64,000 nucleotides of DNA from Phaeobacter sp. A36a-5a (GTDB lineage: Bacteria; Pseudomonadota; Alphaproteobacteria; Rhodobacterales; Rhodobacteraceae): NCBI RefSeq assembly GCF_037911135.1, contig NZ_JBBLYU010000003.1, positions 186,001 through 250,000 on the forward strand, read 5' to 3'. The notes beneath the pieces are model-generated. The model saw only the letters and a list, made by a program, of their open reading frames with translations. It had not been told where the DNA came from and made no database searches. This document shows, piece after piece, positions 44,607 to 52,139 of this stretch. Position numbers and translations under genes: made by a program. How positions within the stretch are numbered: position 1 is the stretch's first letter; the number at the start of each line of letters is the position of its first letter.

Positions 44607-45706
44607 TGCAGCTCATTCGACTTCTGCTGACGGTGCTGATGTTGCCTGCGATGGCACAGGCCAATGCCATCCGGCTGAAGGACCTGGTCGAGTTTGACGG
44701 CGTTCGTGGTAATGATCTGGTCGGCTACGGTCTTGTGGTTGGTCTGAACGGGACCGGCGACGGTCTGCGCAACTCACCGTTTACCGAAGAGATCATGTCG
44801 AACATCCTCGAAAGGCTGGGCGTCAATGTCACCGGTGAGCAGTTTCGGCCCAAGAATGTTGCGGCGGTGTTTGTCACCGCGACTTTACCGCCTTTTGCCC
44901 GTGTTGGCGGCACCGTCGATGTGACGGTGTCCGCAATTGGCGATTCGAAAAGCCTACTGGGCGGGACGCTGGTCATGACGCCGCTGAATGCCGCCGATGG
45001 TCAGATCTATGCCGTTGCCCAAGGGACCATTCTGGCTGGTGGCGCGGTCGCGGAGGGTGAAGGTGCCTCTGTCACCCAGGGGGTGCCGACCGCCGGTGTT
45101 ATTCCATCGGGGGCCAGGGTCGAGCGCGAGATCGACTTTGATCTCTCGTCACTGACGTCCATGCGCCTTGCCCTGCGGGAGCCAGATTTCACCACCGCTG
45201 GCCGTATCGAGCGGGCGATCAATGCGGAATTTGGTCGAAACGTCGCTCTGATGCGGGATTCCGGGACCGTGGAAATTGACGTGCAGCGCACCAATAGCCG
45301 GTCAACGGCCCATGCAGTTGGTCGGATCGAGAATATCCTGGTCGAACCGCAGCGCAAGGCGCGTGTGGTTGTGGATCAACGCTCCGGCACCATTGTAATG
45401 GGCAGCGATGTCCGTATTTCACGTGTCGCGGTTGCGCAAGGCAATCTGACCCTGCGGATCGAGGAAACACCCCTCGTGGTTCAGCCCAATCCATTTGCAG
45501 ATGGCGAAACGGTTGTCGTCCCACGCACCGGTGCCGCCATTGAAGAGGAGGAGGGCATACAGCTGGCGGAAGTTCCGGAAACAACCTCCTTGTCCGAAGT
45601 GGTTGCCGGGCTAAACGCCCTGGGCGTATCGCCGCGGGACATGATCGATATCCTCAAGAGCCTGAAGGCAGCCGGTGCCCTGCATGCCGAATTTGTAGTT
45701 CGATAG
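44603..45706 (+). CDS. flgI: flagellar P-ring protein FlgI
   Basis: The 367-residue periplasmic protein forms the P ring round the rod in the peptidoglycan layer. It has a Sec signal peptide (MQLIRLLLTVLMLPAMAQA, cleavage near ANA-IR). The mature part starts with RLKDLVEFDGVRGNDLVGYG, then LVVGLNGTGDGLRNSPFTEE, the classic FlgI N-terminus. The C-terminus ends ALGVSPRDMIDILKSLKAAGALHAEFVVR, as the family does. It is the last gene of this operon, followed by a strong hairpin. Confidence 0.96.
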   Translation: MMQLIRLLLTVLMLPAMAQANAIRLKDLVEFDGVRGNDLVGYGLVVGLNGTGDGLRNSPFTEEIMSNILERLGVNVTGEQFRPKNVAAVFVTATLPPFARVGGTVDVTVSAIGDSKSLLGGTLVMTPLNAADGQIYAVAQGTILAGGAVAEGEGASVTQGVPTAGVIPSGARVEREIDFDLSSLTSMRLALREPDFTTAGRIERAINAEFGRNVALMRDSGTVEIDVQRTNSRSTAHAVGRIENILVEPQRKARVVVDQRSGTIVMGSDVRISRVAVAQGNLTLRIEETPLVVQPNPFADGETVVVPRTGAAIEEEEGIQLAEVPETTSLSEVVAGLNALGVSPRDMIDILKSLKAAGALHAEFVVR

Positions 45707-45733
45707 CAGCGAGGCCCCAATATAGACAAGACC

Positions 45734-45769
45734 AGCACCCCCTGAAGCCACGTGGCTTCGGGGGGTGCT
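45734..45769 (+). terminator. hairpin terminator after flgI
   Basis: AGCACCCCCTGAAGCC and GGCTTCGGGGGGTGCT form a 16-bp stem (one G-T pair) with the loop ACGT, 27 bases after the flgI stop. No T-run follows. Confidence 0.7.
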
Positions 45770-45961
45770 TCGTCGTAAGGGAGCTGTTGCGGATCCGCGA
45801 TTTGCAGATGCGCTGTCACTGAACTCTACCTTCGTGATTGTCACAACCTGGAGGTCTGGGAGATGCGGTCCTGGACATTTCAGCACATTGCCCGAGATGA
45901 CAGCACGGCTCGCTCTCCGCGCATTACATCAGCGGGGCCGGAGATCCAGATCACTAAATCT

Positions 45962-45985
45962 GAGGGAGAGGGAGAGGGAGAGGAA
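45962..45985 (+). repeat. GAGGGA hexamer array
   Basis: Three perfect GAGGGA units followed by GAGGAA form a 24-base purine-only tract inside the flgI-fliP gap. Confidence 0.8.
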
Positions 45986-46066
45986 AGCCCGGTCATCAAC
46001 CCTCAAGGATGTGCTGAAGGATGAGGGCGACCGCAGTATATGGCAGCGCTCAGGGTGATGGCACAG

Positions 46067-46094
46067 AAAAACCCCCGGCCGCAATGGCGACCGG
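46067..46094 (-). terminator. intrinsic terminator after fliP
   Basis: On the minus strand CCGGTCGC-CATT-GCGGCCGG (8 bp, one T-G pair) is followed by GGG and five T, about 25 bases after the fliP stop. Confidence 0.75.
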
Positions 46095-46117
46095 AGGATT
46101 AGGAAGGCGATATCCAA

Positions 46118-46861
46118 CTACGGGAAGTAGCTGCGCACCAAAGCACTCGCGATAAGGCTCCAGCCGTCGGCAACGACAAAGAACGCGAGTTTGAACGGCA
46201 TGGACACAACGGCCGGTGGGACCATCATCATACCCATCGACATCAGAACCGCCGCGACCACCAGGTCGATCACGAGAAATGGCAGAAAGACAAGAAAGCC
46301 GACCTGAAACGCGCGGGCGATTTCTGACAGCATGAAGCTGGACACCAAGGTCGACAGCGGCGCATCGGCGGTTGGGTCAATACCCGCAGTGGCCGGGCGT
46401 AGATCCGCTATCGCGTAGAATGTATCGGGATCAAGGCGCGCCGCCATGAAAACACGGAACGGCTGCAAAGCACGTTCAAGCGCGGTTTCAACATCCAGCC
46501 GTTCCTCGATCAGCGGATTGATCCCGGTGGTCCAGGCCTCGGTAAAGACAGGCTCCATGACGAAATAGGTGAGAAACAGCGCGAGGCTGATCATCAACAT
46601 ATTCGGCGGCGCCTGCTGCAAACCGATGGCCTGCCGCAGGATCGACAAGACCGTCACAAGAAACGGAAAGCATGTGATCATGATCAGCAGCCCCGGCGCG
46701 AGGCTGAGGACGGTGATCAGCAGGATCAGCTGGATCGAACGGGCGGAGATTGATTGACCATCGCCCAATGACAGGCTGAGATCCTGCGCGCTTGCAGGGT
46801 CCGGCAGACCGAGGGCCAGCATAGCCGCCAGCGCGACGGCAAAAAGGGCAGTGCGTGTCAT
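46118..46861 (-). CDS. fliP: flagellar export gate protein FliP
   Basis: A 247-residue core subunit of the flagellar type III export gate in the inner membrane. It has a cleavable signal peptide (FAVALAAMLALGLPDPASA), four membrane helices and the family motifs ILLITVLSLAPGLLIMITCF near residue 48 and FLVFLPFLVIDLVVAAVLMSMGMMMVPP in the C-terminal half. The start overlaps fliN by four bases, so fliF-fliH-fliN-fliP form one tightly coupled transcript. Other gate parts (fliQ, fliR, flhA, flhB) lie elsewhere in the window. Confidence 0.96.
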   Translation of the reverse strand: MTRTALFAVALAAMLALGLPDPASAQDLSLSLGDGQSISARSIQLILLITVLSLAPGLLIMITCFPFLVTVLSILRQAIGLQQAPPNMLMISLALFLTYFVMEPVFTEAWTTGINPLIEERLDVETALERALQPFRVFMAARLDPDTFYAIADLRPATAGIDPTADAPLSTLVSSFMLSEIARAFQVGFLVFLPFLVIDLVVAAVLMSMGMMMVPPAVVSMPFKLAFFVVADGWSLIASALVRSYFP

Positions 46862-47154
46862 CCCAGGCCGCTTTGCAAATCCGCGATTTCCGTCAGGCGC
46901 ACAGCCAGTTGACCTGCTTGCTCGCCTTCCAGCTCTTCCAATTGGCCTCTGGCGACCAGGCGGTCGCCGACATAGAGATCCACGGGATCCTCCACCCGTT
47001 TGTCGAGCGTCAGAATCGCGTTCTCGCCCAGGTTGACAAGATCACGGATCAACGGCCTGGCCTTGCCGACCGATACGACGACCTCAACGGGTACCGACAC
47101 AAACGGATTGCCTGCATCGCCAGATTTCCGGTTCATTTCAGCAGACTTATCCAT
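46858..47154 (-). CDS. fliN: flagellar motor switch protein FliN
   Basis: The 98-residue protein is a short FliN, part of the cytoplasmic C ring that sets rotation direction and serves as a docking site for the export apparatus through FliH. Nearly the whole protein is the SpoA/FliMN domain: SVPVEVVVSVGKARPLIRDLVNLGENAILTLDK, then DPVDLYVGDRLVARGQLEEL and LAVRLTEI. It overlaps fliH by eight bases and fliP by four. fliM and fliG are not nearby. Confidence 0.93.
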   Translation of the reverse strand: MDKSAEMNRKSGDAGNPFVSVPVEVVVSVGKARPLIRDLVNLGENAILTLDKRVEDPVDLYVGDRLVARGQLEELEGEQAGQLAVRLTEIADLQSGLG

Positions 47155-47743
47155 ATTTGCTGTCCTCTGTTATGTGAAAGGAGAAGGCCTCGATCGAATC
47201 CTGGATAGAGTCGATCAGGGCCGAGCTGTTGATTTCCCGCTCAATGCCGCCGACCTTGAGATAGGCTTGACCCGGGCTCAGGATGACATCCTCGCGCACC
47301 TGAACCGGTACAGCGAAACTCTTGGTCAGAAGCGCACGCACCGTCGCCCCCTCGCCGGGGGAGACGACAATATTGATCGCTTGATCCGCCTGGCTCTTGG
47401 CCATGTCGGTGAGCTGATCAACTATGTGATGTCCAAAGCTCGCAGCCATTGCGTCGGGCAGGACAGCGCTGGTCAGAACCTTGAACATCGGATCCAGCGA
47501 TTCGAGCAGTTGCGTCTGCGCCTCGTGGAAGGTGAAGCTGAGATCTTCGAGCGAACTGGCCAATTCCGAGGAGACATGCTTGCTCTCCTTGTCCTTCGCT
47601 GTCACCGCATCATCCCAACCGGCGCTGTAGCCCTTTTCGTAGGATTCCAGACGCTGTTCTTCCAACAATTCCTCGTTGACTTCGACAACCGGCACCGCCG
47701 GTGTATCCATAGCAAAATCTTCAAGAAGATGGGCAATGGTCAT
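47147..47743 (-). CDS. fliH: flagellar export regulator FliH-like protein
   Basis: A 198-residue cytoplasmic protein in the position that FliH holds in many flagellar operons. It has an acidic N-terminus, the segment LESYEKGYSAGWDDAV (the GxxxG-like YxxGYxxG pattern of FliH) and a helical middle, then a C-terminal domain (INIVVSPGEGATVRALL ... VREDVILSPGQAYLKVGGIEREI) that resembles the FliI-binding end of FliH/HrpE proteins. Sequence conservation is low in this family, so the name rests partly on context between fliF and fliN. It shares one base with the fliF stop. Confidence 0.75.
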   Translation of the reverse strand: MTIAHLLEDFAMDTPAVPVVEVNEELLEEQRLESYEKGYSAGWDDAVTAKDKESKHVSSELASSLEDLSFTFHEAQTQLLESLDPMFKVLTSAVLPDAMAASFGHHIVDQLTDMAKSQADQAINIVVSPGEGATVRALLTKSFAVPVQVREDVILSPGQAYLKVGGIEREINSSALIDSIQDSIEAFSFHITEDSKYG

Positions 47744-49428
47744 CAGGCTCTCTCCTCATTTTCTTCCAGCCAGCCGCGCAGAATCTGAACAGTTTCCTCC
47801 TGGCGTTCGCCAATCATCGAGCGCAGGCGATCAACGGGGTTGTCGCTGCCACCGCCAAGGGCAGGCAGGCCACCCATATCGCCCAATCCGCTCATCTCAC
47901 CCATGCCCATGCCGCTGCCCATGCCCATGCCACCCATGGGTTCGAACTGGCCGGTTTCATTGTTCTCGATCTCACCATCCAGCGCGAGATCAGCGCCGAG
48001 GTTCGGATTGGACATGAAACCGCCTCCGCCGAGTGCCGGCAATTCGTCCATGGCGTCGCCTGTCGGTGCCCCAAGGGCCGGAACGCTGGCCTGGTTCGAC
48101 AGGATCGGACGGATGACAAAGAGACCAAGAATCAGCGTCACCAGTGCCAAGGCAGCCATCTGGATAAGCGACATTGCATCCAGATAGATGTTGTCAAAGA
48201 TGGAGGCGCTGACAACGGTGCCTTGCGGCTCTACCGTAGGCATTTCCATCGATTTCAGCGTGATGACATCCCCGCGCTCCTCGCTGAAGCCAACCGCGGC
48301 AGAGATCAGCTCGCGCAGCGCGCCAAGCTCTTCTTCCGGGCGGGGTTCCATCACTGTTTCGCCGGTTGCCGTGGTTGTCTGGACGCCATTCAGCAATACA
48401 GCAACGGTCAGTCGTTTAATCGCACCCGGTCCACGCAGAATCTCTTTTTCTGTCTCAGAGATTTCATAGTTGACCCGTTCACGAGTGGCACTGGTGCTGG
48501 CTTTCGACCCGTCGCCAGAGGCCCCGTCTCCGTCCGGGATATTTGACGCAACCGTCACTTCGCCAGATTGGTTCTGAGACGAATCCGCGCGTTCTTCCAC
48601 GTCGGTGCTGATTGCGACACGGCTTTCGGGATCAATGCGCTTTTCCCGGATGGATTCGGTATCTGTTACCGTTTCGACGCTGACTTCGACCACAGCATTA
48701 CCATGACCAACGCGCGCTTCGACCAGGCGCATGACCCGTTCGCGAATCGACTGCGAGCGATCATCCGTACCCGCGCCAACAGCTGCGGCGGCCTCGGGCG
48801 AGCCGATCAGGGCGCCATTGGCATCGATCACCGCAACATTCTCCACCGCGAGACCTGTCACGGCAGAGGAAATCAGAAACCGAATCGCATTGGCCTGGGC
48901 CGGCGTGATGGGCGAGCCCATCGGGACAACCGACACAGAGGCAGTCGGTTCGGCCGTGCGCTGGAACGGGTTCGAGCCCGTATTGGCAATATGCACCCTT
49001 GCCTGGGTCACATGCGGGCTGGCCACAATCGTACGGGCCAATTCCCCTTCTTTTGCGCGCCAATAGGCGGCGTCAAACATCTGTGATGTTGTTCCGAAGC
49101 CGCTGAGCGAATCGAGCAGCTCATATCCGCGTCCGCCGTTTGCCGGCAGGCCTTCGCTTGCCAGTGTCATGCGAAGTTCGTCGCGCGCCGAAGCCGCAAC
49201 GTAAATTGACCCCCCGCGAACTTCATATTCTGTGCCGCGCTGTTCAAGCGCGCGCACCACATCCCCAGCCGAGCCGCTTTCGAGCCCGGCGTACAATAAT
49301 TGCATCGTGGGCGTATTCGCCACACGGGACATCGCCAGGACGCTGAGAATCACGATCACCGTGGCCCCCACGACAATCAGGCGCTTTCGCGTGTCCAAAC
49401 CTGCCCAGACATTCTTGATCTGCTGCAC
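47743..49428 (-). CDS. fliF: flagellar MS-ring protein FliF
   Basis: The 561-residue protein forms the MS ring in the inner membrane, the base on which the motor is built. Two membrane helices are present, RLIVVGATVIVILSVLAMS near residue 17 and MAALALVTLILGLFVIRPIL near residue 430. The periplasmic YscJ/FliF domain includes LYAGLESGSAGDVVRAL, then QARVHIANTGSNPFQRTAEPTASV. The C-terminal cytoplasmic tail ends EETVQILRGWLEENEERA, the FliG-binding motif. Between them is an unusual Met/Gly-rich tract (about residues 499-528). I chose a GTG start five bases after GGAGG; a TTG upstream is less likely. Confidence 0.93.
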   Translation of the reverse strand: MQQIKNVWAGLDTRKRLIVVGATVIVILSVLAMSRVANTPTMQLLYAGLESGSAGDVVRALEQRGTEYEVRGGSIYVAASARDELRMTLASEGLPANGGRGYELLDSLSGFGTTSQMFDAAYWRAKEGELARTIVASPHVTQARVHIANTGSNPFQRTAEPTASVSVVPMGSPITPAQANAIRFLISSAVTGLAVENVAVIDANGALIGSPEAAAAVGAGTDDRSQSIRERVMRLVEARVGHGNAVVEVSVETVTDTESIREKRIDPESRVAISTDVEERADSSQNQSGEVTVASNIPDGDGASGDGSKASTSATRERVNYEISETEKEILRGPGAIKRLTVAVLLNGVQTTTATGETVMEPRPEEELGALRELISAAVGFSEERGDVITLKSMEMPTVEPQGTVVSASIFDNIYLDAMSLIQMAALALVTLILGLFVIRPILSNQASVPALGAPTGDAMDELPALGGGGFMSNPNLGADLALDGEIENNETGQFEPMGGMGMGSGMGMGEMSGLGDMGGLPALGGGSDNPVDRLRSMIGERQEETVQILRGWLEENEERA

Positions 49429-49486
49429 ATTAACCTCCGTAGCACCGGCATTCTGTCCGATGTGCAACCCTTTTGCCGGATTGCCC

Positions 49487-49501
49487 TTAACATTCGGTTA
49501 G
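49487..49501. promoter_or_regulatory. CtrA-type box between fliF and fliL
   Basis: TTAA-CATTCGG-TTAG, one base off the CtrA consensus, lies in the 118-bp gap between the divergent fliF and fliL starts (about 46 bases before fliL and 59 before fliF), so one box could serve both operons. Confidence 0.55.
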
Positions 49502-49546
49502 TGTCCGCAAGCTAAGAAGATGAGGCACGACGTATTAGGGATAGTC

Positions 49547-50071
49547 ATGACAGACGCTGTAGTAGACACAGAACAGGACGCCCCGGCCAAGAAGAGCAAG
49601 CTGCCCCTTATCATTGGGGTTGTTCTTGCGCTTGCTGGTGCCGGTGGGGGATTCTTCGCTGTCCAGTCAGGCCTTCTTCCCTTTGGTCAGAGCGCAGCCC
49701 CAGAAGGGGTGGATGCGACCGAAGTGGCGCCAGAAGGCGTGGACAACGGTGAGACGGCGGAGGATATCGCCAATCTCGCCTTTATCGAAATGGAACCGAT
49801 TGTGATCACCTTGCGCAAGGCAAGTGGGCTAAAACACCTTCGATTCCGCTCTCAGCTGGAGGTTGATCTCGCCCATCGGGCCGAGGTCGAAAAAATCCTC
49901 CCGCGTGTTGTCGATGTTCTCAACAGCTATCTCAGGGCACTGGAACTGGAGGATCTGACCGATCCGATGGCCTTGCCGAAACTGCGCGCACAGATGCTGC
50001 GGCGGATCAATATCGCAACCGGCCAGGGCCGGGTGCGTGATCTGCTGATTATGGACTTCGTATTGAACTAG
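49547..50071 (+). CDS. fliL: flagellar basal body-associated protein FliL (paralogue 1)
   Basis: A 174-residue single-pass membrane protein that sits at the base of the motor and supports the stators. A short cytoplasmic tail is followed by one helix (LPLIIGVVLALAGAGGGFFAV), a linker, and the periplasmic FliL domain: IEMEPIVITLRKASGLKHLRFRSQLEVD and VEKILPRVVDVLNSYLRALELEDL, ending VRDLLIMDFVLN. The ATG at MTDAVVDTEQD has TAGGG seven bases upstream; an ATG nine codons earlier is possible. A second FliL-type gene lies at 59975-60463. Confidence 0.9.
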   Translation: MTDAVVDTEQDAPAKKSKLPLIIGVVLALAGAGGGFFAVQSGLLPFGQSAAPEGVDATEVAPEGVDNGETAEDIANLAFIEMEPIVITLRKASGLKHLRFRSQLEVDLAHRAEVEKILPRVVDVLNSYLRALELEDLTDPMALPKLRAQMLRRINIATGQGRVRDLLIMDFVLN

Positions 50072-50080
50072 GAGAACGGG

Positions 50081-50545
50081 ATGGAACTGATTGCAGATAT
50101 CCTGCTTGCGGCCGGGGCCATGGGGGCAGGCTTTTATTGCCTGGTGCTCTCGCGACGGCTGAAGCGTTTCAACGACCTGGAGAAAGGTGTGGGAGGAGCG
50201 GTTGCCGTGCTCTCCGCCCAGGTCGATGACCTGAATAAATCACTGCTGGCAGCACGCCATGTATCGGATGGATCGAGCAAGGCCCTGGACCAGCTGACCG
50301 GCCGGGCCGAATCGGTTGCACAACGCCTGGAGCTGATGATGGCATCCATGCACGACATGCCCGAAGTTGCGGCGCCTGAGCCTAAGGCAAAGGCACCCGA
50401 ACCCGCAGCTGCCGAAGAAAACGACGCGCTCGCCGCCGCTTATCAAGCCGACGCCGAGCCAGAAGCGGCGCCGGAACCTGAGCCTGCAAAACCTGCAGGG
50501 CTGATGTTTGTCCGCCACAACCGTTCGCAGGGCCGGGTAGCATAA
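50081..50545 (+). CDS. DUF6468 family protein, flagellar cluster
   Basis: The 154-residue protein has no known function. It starts with one hydrophobic helix (LIADILLAAGAMGAGFYCLVL) followed by SRRLKRFNDLEKGVGGAV, a coiled-coil-like helix (AVLSAQVDDLNKSLLAARHV) and an acidic Ala/Pro/Glu-rich tail ending LMFVRHNRSQGRVA. The helix plus SRRLKRFNxLE pattern is what I recognise as DUF6468, a family found in alphaproteobacterial flagellar clusters. It lies nine bases after fliL and overlaps motE by one base (TAATG), which points to a role near the stators or basal body. Confidence 0.7.
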   Translation: MELIADILLAAGAMGAGFYCLVLSRRLKRFNDLEKGVGGAVAVLSAQVDDLNKSLLAARHVSDGSSKALDQLTGRAESVAQRLELMMASMHDMPEVAAPEPKAKAPEPAAAEENDALAAAYQADAEPEAAPEPEPAKPAGLMFVRHNRSQGRVA

Positions 50546-51192
50546 TGGCCAAGACAGCACAGACCAAAGCCCCGAAGGCAAAACCAAAAAAAGCAACGCG
50601 CATGAAGCGGACACGCAGCGGTGCGCTCATGATGCTGGCCTTCTTGCTGATGGGATCCGCTATTGTGCGCCTCGGGCTGGAGGCAGGACCGGCGATCGCC
50701 CGGGAAGTTGCAAACCTGCAGGACGAATCGACTCTGAAGGATGAGCCGAAAGGCACCTTGAACGGTAAGTCGATGCCGTCATCGGCAGAGCTCCAGAACA
50801 TGCTGGCGGCCTTTCAGGAGCGCGAAGCTGCACTGTCTGCGCGCGAGGCCGAGATTGAAGATCGCATGAAGGCGCTCGAGATCGCAGATGATGCAATCGA
50901 ACAGAAGCTTGTTGCGCTGGAACAGGCGGAGGAAGAGCTGAAATCGACACTGGCTCTCGCCGATGGTGCAACAGAAGGGGATCTGACGCGTCTGACTGCG
51001 GTCTACGAGCAGATGAAACCCAAGGAATCAGCAGCGCTGTTTGAGGAGATGGATCCGGCATTTGCAGCTGGTTTCCTCGCGCGCATGCGCCCTGAGGCAG
51101 CCGCAGGCATCATGGCCGGGCTCAGCCCGCAGGCAGCCTATACAATCAGCGTGGTCCTGGCGGGTCGCAACGGGTCTGTTCCAAAGGAGTAA
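50545..51192 (+). CDS. motE: MotE-like protein (MgtE_N-like domain)
   Basis: A 215-residue protein with a basic N-terminus, one membrane helix or uncleaved signal (GALMMLAFLLMGSAIVRLGL), a long coiled-coil (about residues 75-150, rich in Ala/Glu/Leu) and a C-terminal MgtE_N-like helical domain (AVYEQMKPKESAALFEEMDPAFAAGFLARM, then AAAGIMAGLSPQAAYTISV). In Sinorhizobium meliloti a protein of this kind, MotE, is a periplasmic chaperone needed for MotC. Here it stands between the fliL group and motA plus a large exported protein, in keeping with such a role. Confidence 0.75.
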   Translation: MAKTAQTKAPKAKPKKATRMKRTRSGALMMLAFLLMGSAIVRLGLEAGPAIAREVANLQDESTLKDEPKGTLNGKSMPSSAELQNMLAAFQEREAALSAREAEIEDRMKALEIADDAIEQKLVALEQAEEELKSTLALADGATEGDLTRLTAVYEQMKPKESAALFEEMDPAFAAGFLARMRPEAAAGIMAGLSPQAAYTISVVLAGRNGSVPKE

Positions 51193-51269
51193 GCAAGCGC
51201 TGCTCCTCAGGCTTTTTTAACGTGAATCGCCTAAACTTGTAGAAACAAACGAAATTCGGAGTGGACCTA

Positions 51270-52139
51270 ATGCTCGGTATTGTAGGCATCGTGGTTATCT
51301 TTGTCATGGTGTTCGGGGGATATCTCCTGGCCGGTGGTAAGATGACAATCATCATCAAGGCCCTGCCGTTTGAATTCATGATGATCGGCGGCGCCGGTAT
51401 CGGGGCCTTTCTGATCAGCAATGACATCGGCGGCGTGAAACACACGCTGAAGGACATGGGCAAAGTGTTCAAGGGTCCCAAGTGGAAGGCCGACGACTAT
51501 CGCGATCTTCTGTGTCTCTTGTTCTCTCTGATCCGGATCGCGCGGGCCAATCCCGTTGAGGTCGAACAGCATATCGAGGATCCCGAGAACTCATCGGTCT
51601 TCAACCGGTATCCCAAGATTCTCGCCGACAAAGAGGCGGTGAACCTGATCAGTGATACCATGCGGTCCGCCTCGATGAACTATGACGACCCCCATCAGGT
51701 GGAAGAGGTTCTGGAGAAGCGCATCGAGGCAAATCTTCATCACGCGCTGCATTCCAGCCATGCGCTTCAGACACTTGCAGACGGGCTGCCCGCGCTTGGG
51801 ATTGTTGCGGCGGTTCTCGGGATCATCAAGACGATGGGCTCGATCGACCAGCCCCCGGAAGTCCTGGGTAAGCTGATTGGTGGCGCGCTTGTCGGGACAT
51901 TCCTTGGCGTTTTCCTGGCCTACGGTCTGGTTGGCCCCTTCGCCGGCAAGGTGAAGTCGGTAACCGAGGAAGATGCGCATTTCTACTCCCTCATCCGAGA
52001 AGTTCTGGTGGCAAATCTGCACAATCATGCCGCAGCGATCTGCATCGAAGTCGGACGTCAGAACACCCCATCGCATATTCGCCCCGGCTTCTCTGAGCTG
52101 GAAGACGCGTTGAAGTCGGTGAAACAGGACGCAGCATGA
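51270..52139 (+). CDS. motA: flagellar motor stator protein MotA
   Basis: The 289-residue stator subunit has four membrane helices: two at the N-terminus (MLGIVGIVVIFVMVFGGYLL and the helix after PFEFMMIGGAGIGAF) and two in the C-terminal half (LPALGIVAAVLGIIKTMGSI and GGALVGTFLGVFLAYGLVGPF). The conserved prolines that couple proton flow to movement are in DGLPALG and LVGPFAG. The cytoplasmic loop includes the charged stretch LLCLLFSLIRIARANPVE. ATG has CGGAG eight bases before it; a GTG three codons upstream is possible. The end overlaps the next gene by four bases. Confidence 0.95.
   Translation: MLGIVGIVVIFVMVFGGYLLAGGKMTIIIKALPFEFMMIGGAGIGAFLISNDIGGVKHTLKDMGKVFKGPKWKADDYRDLLCLLFSLIRIARANPVEVEQHIEDPENSSVFNRYPKILADKEAVNLISDTMRSASMNYDDPHQVEEVLEKRIEANLHHALHSSHALQTLADGLPALGIVAAVLGIIKTMGSIDQPPEVLGKLIGGALVGTFLGVFLAYGLVGPFAGKVKSVTEEDAHFYSLIREVLVANLHNHAAAICIEVGRQNTPSHIRPGFSELEDALKSVKQDAA

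Larger units (their letters stand above)
45707..46117. other. 411-bp stretch between flgI and fliP
   Basis: This convergent gap holds the flgI terminator at its left and the fliP terminator at its right. The ~290 bases between contain a purine-rich hexamer array and short open frames that lack ribosome sites and flagellar-like codon use; I do not call a gene. Its size is unusual for a cluster in which most genes overlap. Confidence 0.6.

Noticed and set aside
45962-45985. Short direct repeats as a possible CRISPR
   Set aside because: Units are six bases with no spacers, and no cas gene is present in the window.
45765-46058. 97-codon open frame in the flgI-fliP gap
   Set aside because: Its start is in the flgI terminator stem, it has no ribosome site, and its most striking part (alternating Arg-Glu) comes only from the GAGGGA repeat.
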